Below are positions 49,139 to 58,008 of a DNA stretch of 64,000 nt, piece by piece; position 1 is the first letter of the stretch, and each line of letters begins with the position of its first letter. The translations under genes were made by a program, and so were the position numbers. Source of the DNA: Yersinia proxima (GTDB lineage Bacteria; Pseudomonadota; Gammaproteobacteria; Enterobacterales; Enterobacteriaceae); the NCBI RefSeq assembly GCF_902170785.1, contig NZ_CABHYG010000001.1, forward strand, positions 186,001-250,000, read 5' to 3'. The notes beneath the pieces are model-generated. The model was not told where the DNA came from, searched no databases, and saw only the letters and a program-made list of their open reading frames with translations.

Positions 49139-51258
49139 CGGTTCAGTCGCCAAAAGTGGCACTTTCTGATGGCTTTTTGGGGGCGTTTGCTCGTATCCCA
49201 AAAGCGCAGCAGAAGAAAGTTCAGGAGTTTATTTCTAAGTTTCGCCAGGATCCCACCAGTAATGGGCTGAACTACGAAAAGATTCACGATGCTCGAAGTG
49301 CCAATGTTCATTCGGTACGCATTGATCAAACTTACCGCGCTATCGTGCTTAAACCAGAACAAGGCGCGATATATATGCTGATGTGGGTGGACAAGCATGA
49401 CGAAGCCTATGAATGGGCGCGCCGTCATGACTGTTCGATTCACCCATTAACTGGGGCGATTCAGATTATTGATATTAGTTATATCAAGGCTGCGCCTGAA
49501 CCTGTTGCACCTGATAAATCTAAGCTGTTTGCTGCATATTCAGCCGATCAGATCCTGGCACTAGGTGTTCCTCCTGTATTTATCGATCAGGTTATGGTTC
49601 TTACGGATGTCTATGGGCTTAACCAGCTTGAAAACGTTATGCCTGCAGAGGCCTGGGAGCCACTTCATTGGTTGTCTGAAGGATTGGATTACCAAGAGGT
49701 TCTGGAAGAGTTTAACGACCGCAAAGATGTGCCTGTCGATACTAACGACTTCATCGAAGCTATTGAACGCAGTAAGCGTCGATTCCATGTAGTGGAAAAT
49801 GAGCAAGAACTGCTCCAAATGCTTAATGCACCACTAGAAAAGTGGCGAATCTTTTTGCACCCCAGCCAGCGTAAGTTGGTAGAAAATCCAGCGACCGGAC
49901 CTGTTCGTGTATTGGGTGGAGCAGGTACAGGGAAAACAGTAGTCGCTATGCATCGTGCAAGATGGCTTGCTCAACGTTTGGGTGATCAACCTGGCAAGAA
50001 AATTCTGTTTACGACTTTTACTCGTAACCTTGCTGCAGATATTCGCGCCAATTTACAGCGTCTTTGTTCTCGTGAAGAAATGGCTCGCATCGAAGTTATT
50101 AATATTGATGCCTGGATGAGTGAACAACTTAAACGTCATGGTTATGATTTCCGTGTAGTTTATGAAAGCGATGAAGGTCGACGTAAATGCTGGAGTTATG
50201 CCTTGCAGCAAGCCCCAGCAGAGCTCGGTTTATCTGATAATTTTTACGCGGAAGAATGGGCTCGGGTAGTGCAACCCAATGCGGTCTACAGTCGTGAAGA
50301 CTACCTTAAAGTTAGTCGGCTAGGGCGAGGAACGGCATTGTCACGTATTCAGCGAGCCAAAATATGGCCTGTATTTGAAGAGTTTCGTTCCCAAATGGCA
50401 CGCGCAAAGTTGCGTGAAATGGGGGATGCGATGCATGAAGCGATTGTCCTGTTTAAAGAAAAACAGGTTCAGTTACCTTATAGCAGCATTGTGGTCGATG
50501 AAGCCCAGGATATTGGTGCTCCGGCCTTTACTCTAATTCGTAGTCTGGTACCTGAGTCGCCTAATGATCTGTTTATTGTCGGTGATGGGCATCAGAGGAT
50601 CTATCGCAATAAGGTTGTTCTGGGGCAATGTGGCATTAATGTCCGTGGCCGCCGAAGTAAGAAGCTAAAAATTAACTACCGTACAACCGAAGAAACTCGT
50701 CGGTTTGCCGTTGGGTTGTTGACTGGAGTTAAGGTAGATAACCTAGATGGTGAAGCAGATGCCAGCAATGATTATTTGTCATTGCTGCATGGTGATTTAC
50801 CAACCATAACGCATGCTACCGATTTTAAAGAAGAAGCAGGCACCATCGTTAAACAGATTCAGGCGTTACTGGCTAATAATGTGCGTTCCCAGGATATTTG
50901 TATAACGGCCCGTACCAAGCACGCCTATGACCGTTATGCTTCTGCGTTAGATGATGCTGGAATTGAAACTTATTCTTTAGGCCAGGACAGCGGTGATACT
51001 GATCAACGTTCTGGGGTGCGTATGGCAACGATGCATCGCATCAAAGGACTTGAGTTCCAGTATGTCTTCCTTGCCGGGATTAACGATGGTGTTGTACCTG
51101 AGGTGAAAGCAATAACTTCAGATGATCCTGTAGAGAAACGTGATGCGTTGTTCAATGAACGAGCATTGCTTCACGTGGCAGCAACACGTGCAGTAAAAGG
51201 ATTATTTGTTTCATCATACGGTAAACCTAGTTTCTTACTGGAGCCTGAAAGCGAGTAA
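49135..51258 (+). CDS. UvrD/Rep-type helicase with RelE-like N-terminal domain
   Basis: 707 aa. Residues 1-120 (RIPKAQQKKVQEFISKFRQ, YEKIHDARSANVHSVRID, YRAIVLKPE) look like a RelE/HigB-type toxin fold, then a superfamily 1 helicase: Walker A GGAGTGKTVV near 261, DEAQD near 456 (IVVDEAQDIG), VGDGHQRIYR, NYRTTEETR, MHRIKGLEF and HVAATRAVKG. The start overlaps the preceding stop by 4 bp (ATGA). It is the last gene before a strong terminator. UvrD-type proteins with this N-terminus often travel with defence operons; its part in this system is inferred. Confidence 0.75.
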   Translation: MTVQSPKVALSDGFLGAFARIPKAQQKKVQEFISKFRQDPTSNGLNYEKIHDARSANVHSVRIDQTYRAIVLKPEQGAIYMLMWVDKHDEAYEWARRHDCSIHPLTGAIQIIDISYIKAAPEPVAPDKSKLFAAYSADQILALGVPPVFIDQVMVLTDVYGLNQLENVMPAEAWEPLHWLSEGLDYQEVLEEFNDRKDVPVDTNDFIEAIERSKRRFHVVENEQELLQMLNAPLEKWRIFLHPSQRKLVENPATGPVRVLGGAGTGKTVVAMHRARWLAQRLGDQPGKKILFTTFTRNLAADIRANLQRLCSREEMARIEVINIDAWMSEQLKRHGYDFRVVYESDEGRRKCWSYALQQAPAELGLSDNFYAEEWARVVQPNAVYSREDYLKVSRLGRGTALSRIQRAKIWPVFEEFRSQMARAKLREMGDAMHEAIVLFKEKQVQLPYSSIVVDEAQDIGAPAFTLIRSLVPESPNDLFIVGDGHQRIYRNKVVLGQCGINVRGRRSKKLKINYRTTEETRRFAVGLLTGVKVDNLDGEADASNDYLSLLHGDLPTITHATDFKEEAGTIVKQIQALLANNVRSQDICITARTKHAYDRYASALDDAGIETYSLGQDSGDTDQRSGVRMATMHRIKGLEFQYVFLAGINDGVVPEVKAITSDDPVEKRDALFNERALLHVAATRAVKGLFVSSYGKPSFLLEPESE

Positions 51259-51265
51259 CACAACC

Positions 51266-51305
51266 AGATAACCAGAAGCTGTAGCTTCTGGTTATCTGCA
51301 TTTTA
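51266..51305 (+). terminator. Terminator of the DISARM-like operon
   Basis: AGATAACCAGAAGCT (51266-51280) pairs perfectly over 15 bp with AGCTTCTGGTTATCT (51283-51297), followed by GCATTTTAG, directly after the UvrD-type gene. It separates the four-gene operon from the next three-gene operon. In 51306-51438 no gene is seen. Confidence 0.85.
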
Positions 51306-51438
51306 GCCCTAATCAATATCGGCCACTGATTTGCTGATTTGGTAAGGATTAGGAAATCAAGTGGCACATGGAAGGGCTTTCGCAGTGCACAAATTGCGTG
51401 TTGTTAGCCCTGTGGGCATAAAGGACTGACGCAACGAA

Positions 51439-52827
51439 ATGTACATAGAAAAATTTCTGACTGAATACGATGACTCGCTAACAGGTGAATTGAATGTTGA
51501 TCCGCTTGGGCAATTAGTCATCTGGTCGTCCTGGGGACAGGACATCTTTCATAGCCGTATTACTTCTATCGCAAATGATGTGCGGCAATACACGCTGAAT
51601 CTGATGCATCACAGCGTACTGCGCCAGCTGCTGGCAGATGACAAGCAGCAAACTGCTGGCGCGATGAAAAGCCTCTATCATAAAAAGCAGGCGCGCGAGT
51701 TCAGCGCAGCCTGTCTGATCCATCTTGAAAATATCTATATCTACTCCATGCTGGCGGCTGAAAAAAGGGGCGTCATGCTCACCGGTGTGCAGGGTATTAA
51801 TAAAGCCAGGCTAAGATGGAATGCCGCAGACAAAAATCCTCCGTTACATTTTGGTCATGAGAAGGGCAGTGAGCTGCTGACCAATCAGATTGCGCTTGGC
51901 ACCAATGGGCGCTACAAATCGCCAATGATGAATATGCAGTTTTTCACTACAGATTACCGCTACGATCTGCCGGGTAATAAGCCTGTGTGGCAGGCTGCAG
52001 AGGCATTTATCCAGCATGTGCCAGAGCTGAATAAATTACGTGAAGCGGCTCTGACCCACTTGCAGTCACTAATGCAGGTATCACATAAGCGCGATCTCAG
52101 CCCGGTTTACGAAGACATTCCTGCCAGCCTTAAAAAGGCTTATGTGACGGCATTCCGCGCCCCCAAAATGGTGGGTGATTACTCCCGTGAATTCTGGCTG
52201 CAAAGAACAGGTTTGGATAAACACGCGGCTGGGGCGATTTATCTGGTACTTGAGCAGGAACGTGAACGTTCGGACGAACCGGAGCTCACAGTCGCTGAGG
52301 TTTTCAAACGAGCCGTACAACAGGCTAAAAGCGTGCCTGAAATGAATGAAAACGATCTCATGGCGTTACAGAATATCTGCCAGGCTGAGCCGTTTTTGTC
52401 GTTGATCGATCTGATGTTTTCTGGTCTACGCCGACAGGGTAGTCAAACACTGGCAGAGTTCCGTCAATTCTGGCAGTCGCGCGGTCTCACGGAACTACAT
52501 CTGCCTCAAATGGCGGCTCAGCTTCAACAAAATGGTGCACTACTTTCCTCCCTTTCCGGAACTCCCGCTAGACGTTTTCAGCAGTTATTAACGCTGGCCA
52601 GCGAGACATTGCTGGAAGAACAGGTACGGGGTCTGCTGGCCTATCATCACAAGCTAATGGAAGCTCGAGGGCAATTTCCGTGGCTAATGCTGGAAGGCGA
52701 CGAGATTGTGTTGCAAGTGCCGCCGTATTCGCTTCGTGAAGAACGCCGGAATAGCGACTGGGTAAACCGTTACTATTTGCCACAGTTCAGGCACATGCTG
52801 AATGGCTTATGGGGAAGCGCGGCATGA
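51439..52827 (+). CDS. Unknown protein, first gene of the PLD-nuclease/SNF2 operon
   Basis: 462 aa, no domain recognised. Largely helical with few cysteines and no signal or membrane segment. Segments GELNVDPLGQLVIWSSWGQ at the N-terminus and FWQSRGLTELHLPQMA late are notable only as landmarks. The stop overlaps the ATG of the next gene (ATGA), so it is co-translated with a phospholipase-D-type nuclease. A sensor, recognition or scaffold role would be guesswork. An AAAGGA lies 13 bp before the ATG, rather far for a ribosome-binding site. Confidence 0.7.
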   Translation: MYIEKFLTEYDDSLTGELNVDPLGQLVIWSSWGQDIFHSRITSIANDVRQYTLNLMHHSVLRQLLADDKQQTAGAMKSLYHKKQAREFSAACLIHLENIYIYSMLAAEKRGVMLTGVQGINKARLRWNAADKNPPLHFGHEKGSELLTNQIALGTNGRYKSPMMNMQFFTTDYRYDLPGNKPVWQAAEAFIQHVPELNKLREAALTHLQSLMQVSHKRDLSPVYEDIPASLKKAYVTAFRAPKMVGDYSREFWLQRTGLDKHAAGAIYLVLEQERERSDEPELTVAEVFKRAVQQAKSVPEMNENDLMALQNICQAEPFLSLIDLMFSGLRRQGSQTLAEFRQFWQSRGLTELHLPQMAAQLQQNGALLSSLSGTPARRFQQLLTLASETLLEEQVRGLLAYHHKLMEARGQFPWLMLEGDEIVLQVPPYSLREERRNSDWVNRYYLPQFRHMLNGLWGSAA

Positions 52828-54725
52828 AACTGCTAGAAACTTTTAAAAAGCAGATTGCTGAAATGGGCGATCTAAAGCGCGTTTGGCTTACCACCTTTAA
52901 TCTGGATATCTCTTTTGTTGAGACTTGGGTGCTACCTGCTGTACTGGGAATGGATGTGCCTGCGAGTCGTATGGACTATGAAGGCCTGCAACGAGCGCTG
53001 GACGAGAGCGGCATTGATTTCCGCATTTATTGCGATCCGCACATGATGGCGAAAGATAAGCCGAAAAGAACCTCGATAGCGGTGTATCCGGTTTCGGTGC
53101 GTAGGCTGGCTCAAGGCGAAGACTCTTATCTGGACAAGGATCGCGGTCTGTTTCACCCGAAAGTGTTTTATCTCGAAGATCACAACAGAAAGATTATTGT
53201 GGGTGCGGGCAGTGCTAACCTTACGCTGAGTGGATGGGGGCGAAATCAGGAAGCAGTAGTTTTTCGTTGCGTTGCCAGTAATACCCAGTACCAACAGGTA
53301 AAACAGTTTTTTACCTCTATCGACAACAGTTTGAATAAAGAAGCGTTCTTCCCCATACGCCGTAAGTTTCTTGGCGATGATCATGACTGGTCATTTATTC
53401 ACAGTCTGGCTGGCACCACGCTGCTGGATACCCTGAAACAGGGTGTTGAGTTGAAAACGCTGAGCGTCTGGTCACCTTATCTTGCTGCGGATCTGGCAGG
53501 TTTTATTGGCAGGTTAGGGCCGGAATTACACGTAGAATTAGTTCCTGACTTGGTCGAAGGAAGCTATATACGCACTCGCTGGAGTGAAAGTATTCAGGAG
53601 CTAATAACAAGTAAAGCGCTGACCCTTCACGACTCGCCGGCTCCCAAAGACGATCGTGCGTTGATGACCCATGCCAAGCTCTGGCTGGCGAAAAGCAGCA
53701 AAAGCACGCAACTGGCAGTGGGTTCCTGGAATTTCACTTCTCCCGGTTGCAGCAGCCTCATGGAGAAAAACTGGAATGTAGAAGCGGGAATTGTGCATCC
53801 GGTCTCTCGTAACATCACGATTTGCGGCAAAGAATGGGATTATGTTAATGAGGAGGATTTCGCCAGTGAAGCGCTGTTGAAGGAAGAGGTGCTGGAGCTG
53901 GGCGAACTCCCTCCTTTCGATCTCACCGTTATTTTTGACTGGACCCGCTGCGAATATCAGATTGTCGGGCAATGGTTCAGTGGCAAGCCAGAGTCGGGTT
54001 ACCACTTGATACTGCCGGGTATCAATGGGTCGAATGAACTGGTATGGAAAGCTAATGGTAAAGTTCTGAAGTCACCACAGCAATTGGCAGTATTGAAGAG
54101 CGATGCCGTGTTGGATAACCCTTTTTATACCCTGCGTAGAGCAGGAAAAACAGACTGGCAGGGTATGATCGTCGAAACTGGTACTGAACACCGGCGCGCG
54201 CTGAGTTTTACATCGCTCGATGATCTGCTTAACAGTTATCTGAGTTCTGCAGATCCCGGTTTGAGCGATCGCCTTATGCTGCGGGGCGTTGGGGCGCAAG
54301 ACGAAGTGCAAAGTGAGGTAGAGGCAGAAATCGTTAGGCTAGAAGTCACCAGCTATTTCCGCCTGTTTCAGTCCATCCAACAACGTCGCAACTGGCTGGT
54401 AGAGGTGGAAGATGGCACCCTGCTTTATCGTCGTCTGTTCAGCGAACCTGGCTGTCTGCAGGAACTGGCAGAAATAGCCAGAAAGCGGGTGAAGCAACCA
54501 ACCCATCCGGTATTTAACTGGTTCCTGGCGCAGGAAGTTAATAGTCTGGCAGCTCTGGCAATAAAGCGTGTTAAAAGTATCCGACGTAAACAGGGGGCTG
54601 AAGCCATATTTGTCGCAGCGCACTTGTGGGAGTCTCTACAGGTTGCCATTCCACCTCTAACTAGCGATGCCGCTAGCCTGCGTTATCTCGCTGCCATCAG
54701 GGAAGACTGTAGTTATGGCGAATAA
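52824..54725 (+). CDS. Tandem-HxK phospholipase-D-fold nuclease
   Basis: 633 aa from ATG 52824 (MKLLETFKKQIAEMGDL), overlapping the preceding gene by 4 bp. Two HxK half-sites: H111-P-K113 followed by GAGSANLT (S130, N132), and H283-A-K285 followed by GSWNFT (S301, N303). Two halves in one chain form a complete PLD active site. The residues at the +6 aspartate position are not Asp (Glu118 in the first), as in the nuclease branch of the family. The C-terminal part (about 330-633) is unassigned. DrmC of DISARM is also a PLD-fold protein, but much shorter. Confidence 0.82.
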   Translation: MKLLETFKKQIAEMGDLKRVWLTTFNLDISFVETWVLPAVLGMDVPASRMDYEGLQRALDESGIDFRIYCDPHMMAKDKPKRTSIAVYPVSVRRLAQGEDSYLDKDRGLFHPKVFYLEDHNRKIIVGAGSANLTLSGWGRNQEAVVFRCVASNTQYQQVKQFFTSIDNSLNKEAFFPIRRKFLGDDHDWSFIHSLAGTTLLDTLKQGVELKTLSVWSPYLAADLAGFIGRLGPELHVELVPDLVEGSYIRTRWSESIQELITSKALTLHDSPAPKDDRALMTHAKLWLAKSSKSTQLAVGSWNFTSPGCSSLMEKNWNVEAGIVHPVSRNITICGKEWDYVNEEDFASEALLKEEVLELGELPPFDLTVIFDWTRCEYQIVGQWFSGKPESGYHLILPGINGSNELVWKANGKVLKSPQQLAVLKSDAVLDNPFYTLRRAGKTDWQGMIVETGTEHRRALSFTSLDDLLNSYLSSADPGLSDRLMLRGVGAQDEVQSEVEAEIVRLEVTSYFRLFQSIQQRRNWLVEVEDGTLLYRRLFSEPGCLQELAEIARKRVKQPTHPVFNWFLAQEVNSLAALAIKRVKSIRRKQGAEAIFVAAHLWESLQVAIPPLTSDAASLRYLAAIREDCSYGE

Positions 54726-57372
54726 GTTAAAACAGATCATTACCCCGGTTGAGGTTTCAGCCGTGATGAATTTCGATGCGACTGATATGCACTGGCAGTA
54801 TCAATCCGGTGCGTCCAGCATGGCGGCGAAGCAGGCTGAGGGTGTGGCTGGATTGTGGAATTTGCTGAGTAAACAACGACTGGCGCTTCTCGCCGATGAA
54901 GTCGGCATGGGCAAGACCTATCAGGCGATGGGTATAATGCTGCTGTTATGGGAGGCAAAACCCGATGCGCGCATTCTGGTGATGGCACCTAACAGGACGC
55001 TCTGCGACAACTGGGAAAAGGAATTCGGCACCTTCACCCAGAAGCACTACCGGGCAGCGAATAATGCGTTTACCTCAGCAGAGGGGAAGGAAAAATATGC
55101 TCCGCAAATTCAAGGCAGGCTGGCAGATCTGGCGGCAGCTGCGGAGAAAAAGGCACACCATTTCTACCTCACTACCATCCACTCATTAAGCGGCCTGGTG
55201 CCCCAGTCTGAAAAAGAAGATGCTCTGAACGCTGCAGAAGCCTATGGCGCGTCGTATCGTCAGCAGATTAAGCAAGCTCTGGGAAAAGGAGGCTTTGACT
55301 TAATTATCATTGATGAGGCGCACTACTTTCGTAACCGAAGCGGCTCACAGCGCGCTGCTGCCGCTCAGGCCTTCTTTGGTGATGCGCAGGATCGGCTGGG
55401 TAGCAACGTACTACTGTTGACGGGAACCCCCAATCACTCATCACCGCGAAATATTTATGACATTTTTAGCTACTTCAGTGACTTGCCAAAGCGGTACGCA
55501 GTGGATGATGTCAGCGCTCTGATGAATGATTTTGCCATCCGTCGCCTGCGCAAAATGCAGGGCAGGGAGGGCAGTCACAGCAAATATGAATATCGTCATG
55601 AGCGCGCCAGCGTTTCCAACTTTACTGACCGGCTGGATGCAGAGCTGTTCTTTGCTCTTTATCAGAAACAACTGGTTGTCCAGCTGGATAAAGAGAAAAA
55701 GTCGGGTGGCGGCAGACGTATGCTCTATGGCTATCTTGAAGGGTTTGAATCAACGGGTAGCACAGCCAGTGAGCGGGACAATGGTGGCGATGAAGAAGAA
55801 CAAATCCATAACGACTTCAACCAAGCCCCGGATTCTTCTCTGCTCAACAGGCTTACCCGGCAGTTTAACGATATCTATCACCGCTTTCCAGATCACCCGA
55901 AATACGATGCGCTGGTGGATGCCTGCGTTACCAGCGATCCATTCGAGCAGTTGCAGCCGCTACACAGCAGAAAGCATCTGGTCTTTGTGCGCCGCATTCC
56001 GTCGGTGCGCGAAATTACCCAGCGCATCAACGCCCGTTATGACGAAATGATGGCTAAGCGGTTGATGGATGCCTGGCATCTACCCGCTGATGCACGGGAA
56101 AAATGGCGAGAATCGGGTTGGTCGCGGGAAATCTTCGTTGATCTTTTATCGGGAAAATCCAGCGGGGAGCCGGATCTGGAAGAGCATATGCAGGAAGATA
56201 GCGCGGCAGATGAACCCGAAGCAGATAATGAGCTGAAGCTTTCCAGTAAAATAGCGGAGTTGTTTGTAACGAAGAAAACCGGCCTGCGCAGCACTGACTG
56301 TGCCAACGTCAGTTTGCGTTTCCGCCGCCCGGAAAGTCTTTTCTCTCTGTTTCTGGAACCCGCACTGGACGGCACAACTGGTACCTATCGTTATCATTAC
56401 CGAAAAGAGTTTGGTGAACGTCAGCGCGACAGCTATGGTGATGCAGCGCGCGATGCCCGGTGGTCGCAAACCCCATTAGCGGCGGGGATTGAATATACCA
56501 AGGCATTGCCTACCGCCTGGGGACTGATGTTCAATGAGCTCCCGCATCCGGCAAAAGAGCAACTGATAAAGTGGCTCGACCAGCCTAACGGCATGGCAAT
56601 TATTGAAAACTTTGCCAACTATCTGCGCACTGGTTACCTGTTTGCCAGCTCGGTGATGATTGAGCTCTATTGCTGGTTTACTGAGTTCAGGAGTAAACCT
56701 CAAAAGAGCGAAGTTCAGCAGCGCTATGAGCATTTTGTTGAGTGGGTGACCCCCAAACTGAAGAGATCGCTGATGCAGCGTTACTTTGTGGCTGCCATCG
56801 AAACTTTCGAAACACTATGCGTGAAAATTGTTGGTCAGAAGCTGGATAGTAATCAGTACAGCTGGCGCGAGTTTACCAGCCTTAACAGCCCTGGCTGGTA
56901 CGCTAGCGGGCAATCCCACAGCCGTGAACGCTTGATTCGCGGATTTAACTCGCCCTTCTTCCCGAATGTCTTGGTAGCGACTTCAGTATTGCAGGAAGGT
57001 GTGAACCTCCATCTTCAATGTCATCAGGTGCACCATTACGGCATTGCCTGGACGCCTGGTGATAATGAACAGCGGAATGGGCGAGTTGACCGCCTCTTTG
57101 GCCGTATCAATACCATGCTCAAGGTCCAGGGAGAGGCCGAGATGATAATAAATTATCCTTTCCTTGAAGGTTCATTTGACCAGGATCAGTTGGCATCATT
57201 TATTCGCCATAAACATAGTGTTGAAGAGAAGCTTGACAGTTGTGAACCCCAGGATTTCGATAGTGCAATTGATCTCCAGGAGGACACTCAGGATTGGCAA
57301 CGATGGCTACGACAGCCTTGTAAGGACAAGGATAAAGAAGATCCTTATCCAGCAAGGTTTGATCAGCAGTGA
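54715..57372 (+). CDS. SNF2-family ATPase paired with the PLD nuclease
   Basis: 885 aa from ATG 54715 (MANKLKQIITPVEV), overlapping the PLD gene by 11 bp. Walker A DEVGMGKT (Lys67), DEAH at 200-203 (LIIIDEAHYF), TGTPNHS near 240, and a C-terminal lobe ending with ATSVLQEGVNLHLQC and QRNGRVDRLFGR. Expected to translocate on double-stranded DNA. Conserved lobe elements resemble the 954-aa SNF2 protein of the neighbouring operon, but the middle is different. Last gene on the plus strand, facing the minus-strand WYL operon; 57373-57473 shows no clear terminator. Confidence 0.82.
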   Translation: MANKLKQIITPVEVSAVMNFDATDMHWQYQSGASSMAAKQAEGVAGLWNLLSKQRLALLADEVGMGKTYQAMGIMLLLWEAKPDARILVMAPNRTLCDNWEKEFGTFTQKHYRAANNAFTSAEGKEKYAPQIQGRLADLAAAAEKKAHHFYLTTIHSLSGLVPQSEKEDALNAAEAYGASYRQQIKQALGKGGFDLIIIDEAHYFRNRSGSQRAAAAQAFFGDAQDRLGSNVLLLTGTPNHSSPRNIYDIFSYFSDLPKRYAVDDVSALMNDFAIRRLRKMQGREGSHSKYEYRHERASVSNFTDRLDAELFFALYQKQLVVQLDKEKKSGGGRRMLYGYLEGFESTGSTASERDNGGDEEEQIHNDFNQAPDSSLLNRLTRQFNDIYHRFPDHPKYDALVDACVTSDPFEQLQPLHSRKHLVFVRRIPSVREITQRINARYDEMMAKRLMDAWHLPADAREKWRESGWSREIFVDLLSGKSSGEPDLEEHMQEDSAADEPEADNELKLSSKIAELFVTKKTGLRSTDCANVSLRFRRPESLFSLFLEPALDGTTGTYRYHYRKEFGERQRDSYGDAARDARWSQTPLAAGIEYTKALPTAWGLMFNELPHPAKEQLIKWLDQPNGMAIIENFANYLRTGYLFASSVMIELYCWFTEFRSKPQKSEVQQRYEHFVEWVTPKLKRSLMQRYFVAAIETFETLCVKIVGQKLDSNQYSWREFTSLNSPGWYASGQSHSRERLIRGFNSPFFPNVLVATSVLQEGVNLHLQCHQVHHYGIAWTPGDNEQRNGRVDRLFGRINTMLKVQGEAEMIINYPFLEGSFDQDQLASFIRHKHSVEEKLDSCEPQDFDSAIDLQEDTQDWQRWLRQPCKDKDKEDPYPARFDQQ

Positions 57373-57473
57373 TCTACTCTAGGTGATTCCCACACATACG
57401 ATAATCACCCTCGTATATCAACGGATTATCAAAGAAGGGAGCCACTACACACTGGCCCAGCCGCTATATTGTC

Positions 57474-58001
57474 TTAAAAATTTGTCCCTATATTATTTCG
57501 GTCATGCAGCAGCAGAAATCGGCGCTGCAGTCTCCAGTTGATCAACATATTGGCTGTTGCACGGCCTTGCTCTTTAGCAGCGAAGATGATCTCCAGCGTT
57601 TTTGGGTCGAGCACTGCTGCCAGATTCGCATTAAGATTTTCCAGCTCATGCTCTGTAAGAATGAAGCTTGTCGCAAGCCATGTTACTTGCTCCTGAATGA
57701 GCGTCAGCACTTTAACCCGATCGTCTTCAACCAGAGCACTAGCAATTTTTTTGGAAATAGCTGTAGCAATCATCCCACCTAGTAAGCTGCCTGCTGCGCG
57801 CAAGGTTATGCGCTCCACAATATAACCTGCTAATAGCGGTGGTCCTGCTACAATCAGCACCCCTAGACCTAATACCACACCCAGAATATTGAACGATGCC
57901 CGAAATAACGCTTTAAGAATAACAAACCCTATAACCAGAAGAATTAATACACCAATTATCTGTAGCATTATTATTTTTATCCTTGTTTTAACCGGTTTCA
58001 T
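57474..58001 (-). CDS. Small membrane protein, last gene of the WYL operon
   Basis: 175 aa, unrecognised. Hydrophobic N-terminal half: helix near 12-33 (MLQIIGVLILLVIGFVILKAL), then a Gly/Ala-rich stretch near 38-85 (ILGVVLGLGVLIVAGPPLLAG). The C-terminal half is soluble and helical (DDRVKVLTLIQEQVTWLAT, DPKTLEIIFAAKEQG). Begins 7 bp after the 483-aa gene. An internal ATG at 57968 has AAGGA upstream and is a good alternative start (MLQIIG). Confidence 0.65.
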   Translation of the reverse strand: MKPVKTRIKIIMLQIIGVLILLVIGFVILKALFRASFNILGVVLGLGVLIVAGPPLLAGYIVERITLRAAGSLLGGMIATAISKKIASALVEDDRVKVLTLIQEQVTWLATSFILTEHELENLNANLAAVLDPKTLEIIFAAKEQGRATANMLINWRLQRRFLLLHDRNNIGTNF

Positions 58002-58008
58002 CCCGGCA

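Noticed and set aside
34990-57372. BREX or Dpd (7-deazaguanine) assignment for the large operons
   Set aside because: No PglZ phosphatase, BrxC or BrxL ATPase, and no tRNA-guanine-transglycosylase-like DpdA are present; only the helicase/methylase parts are shared.
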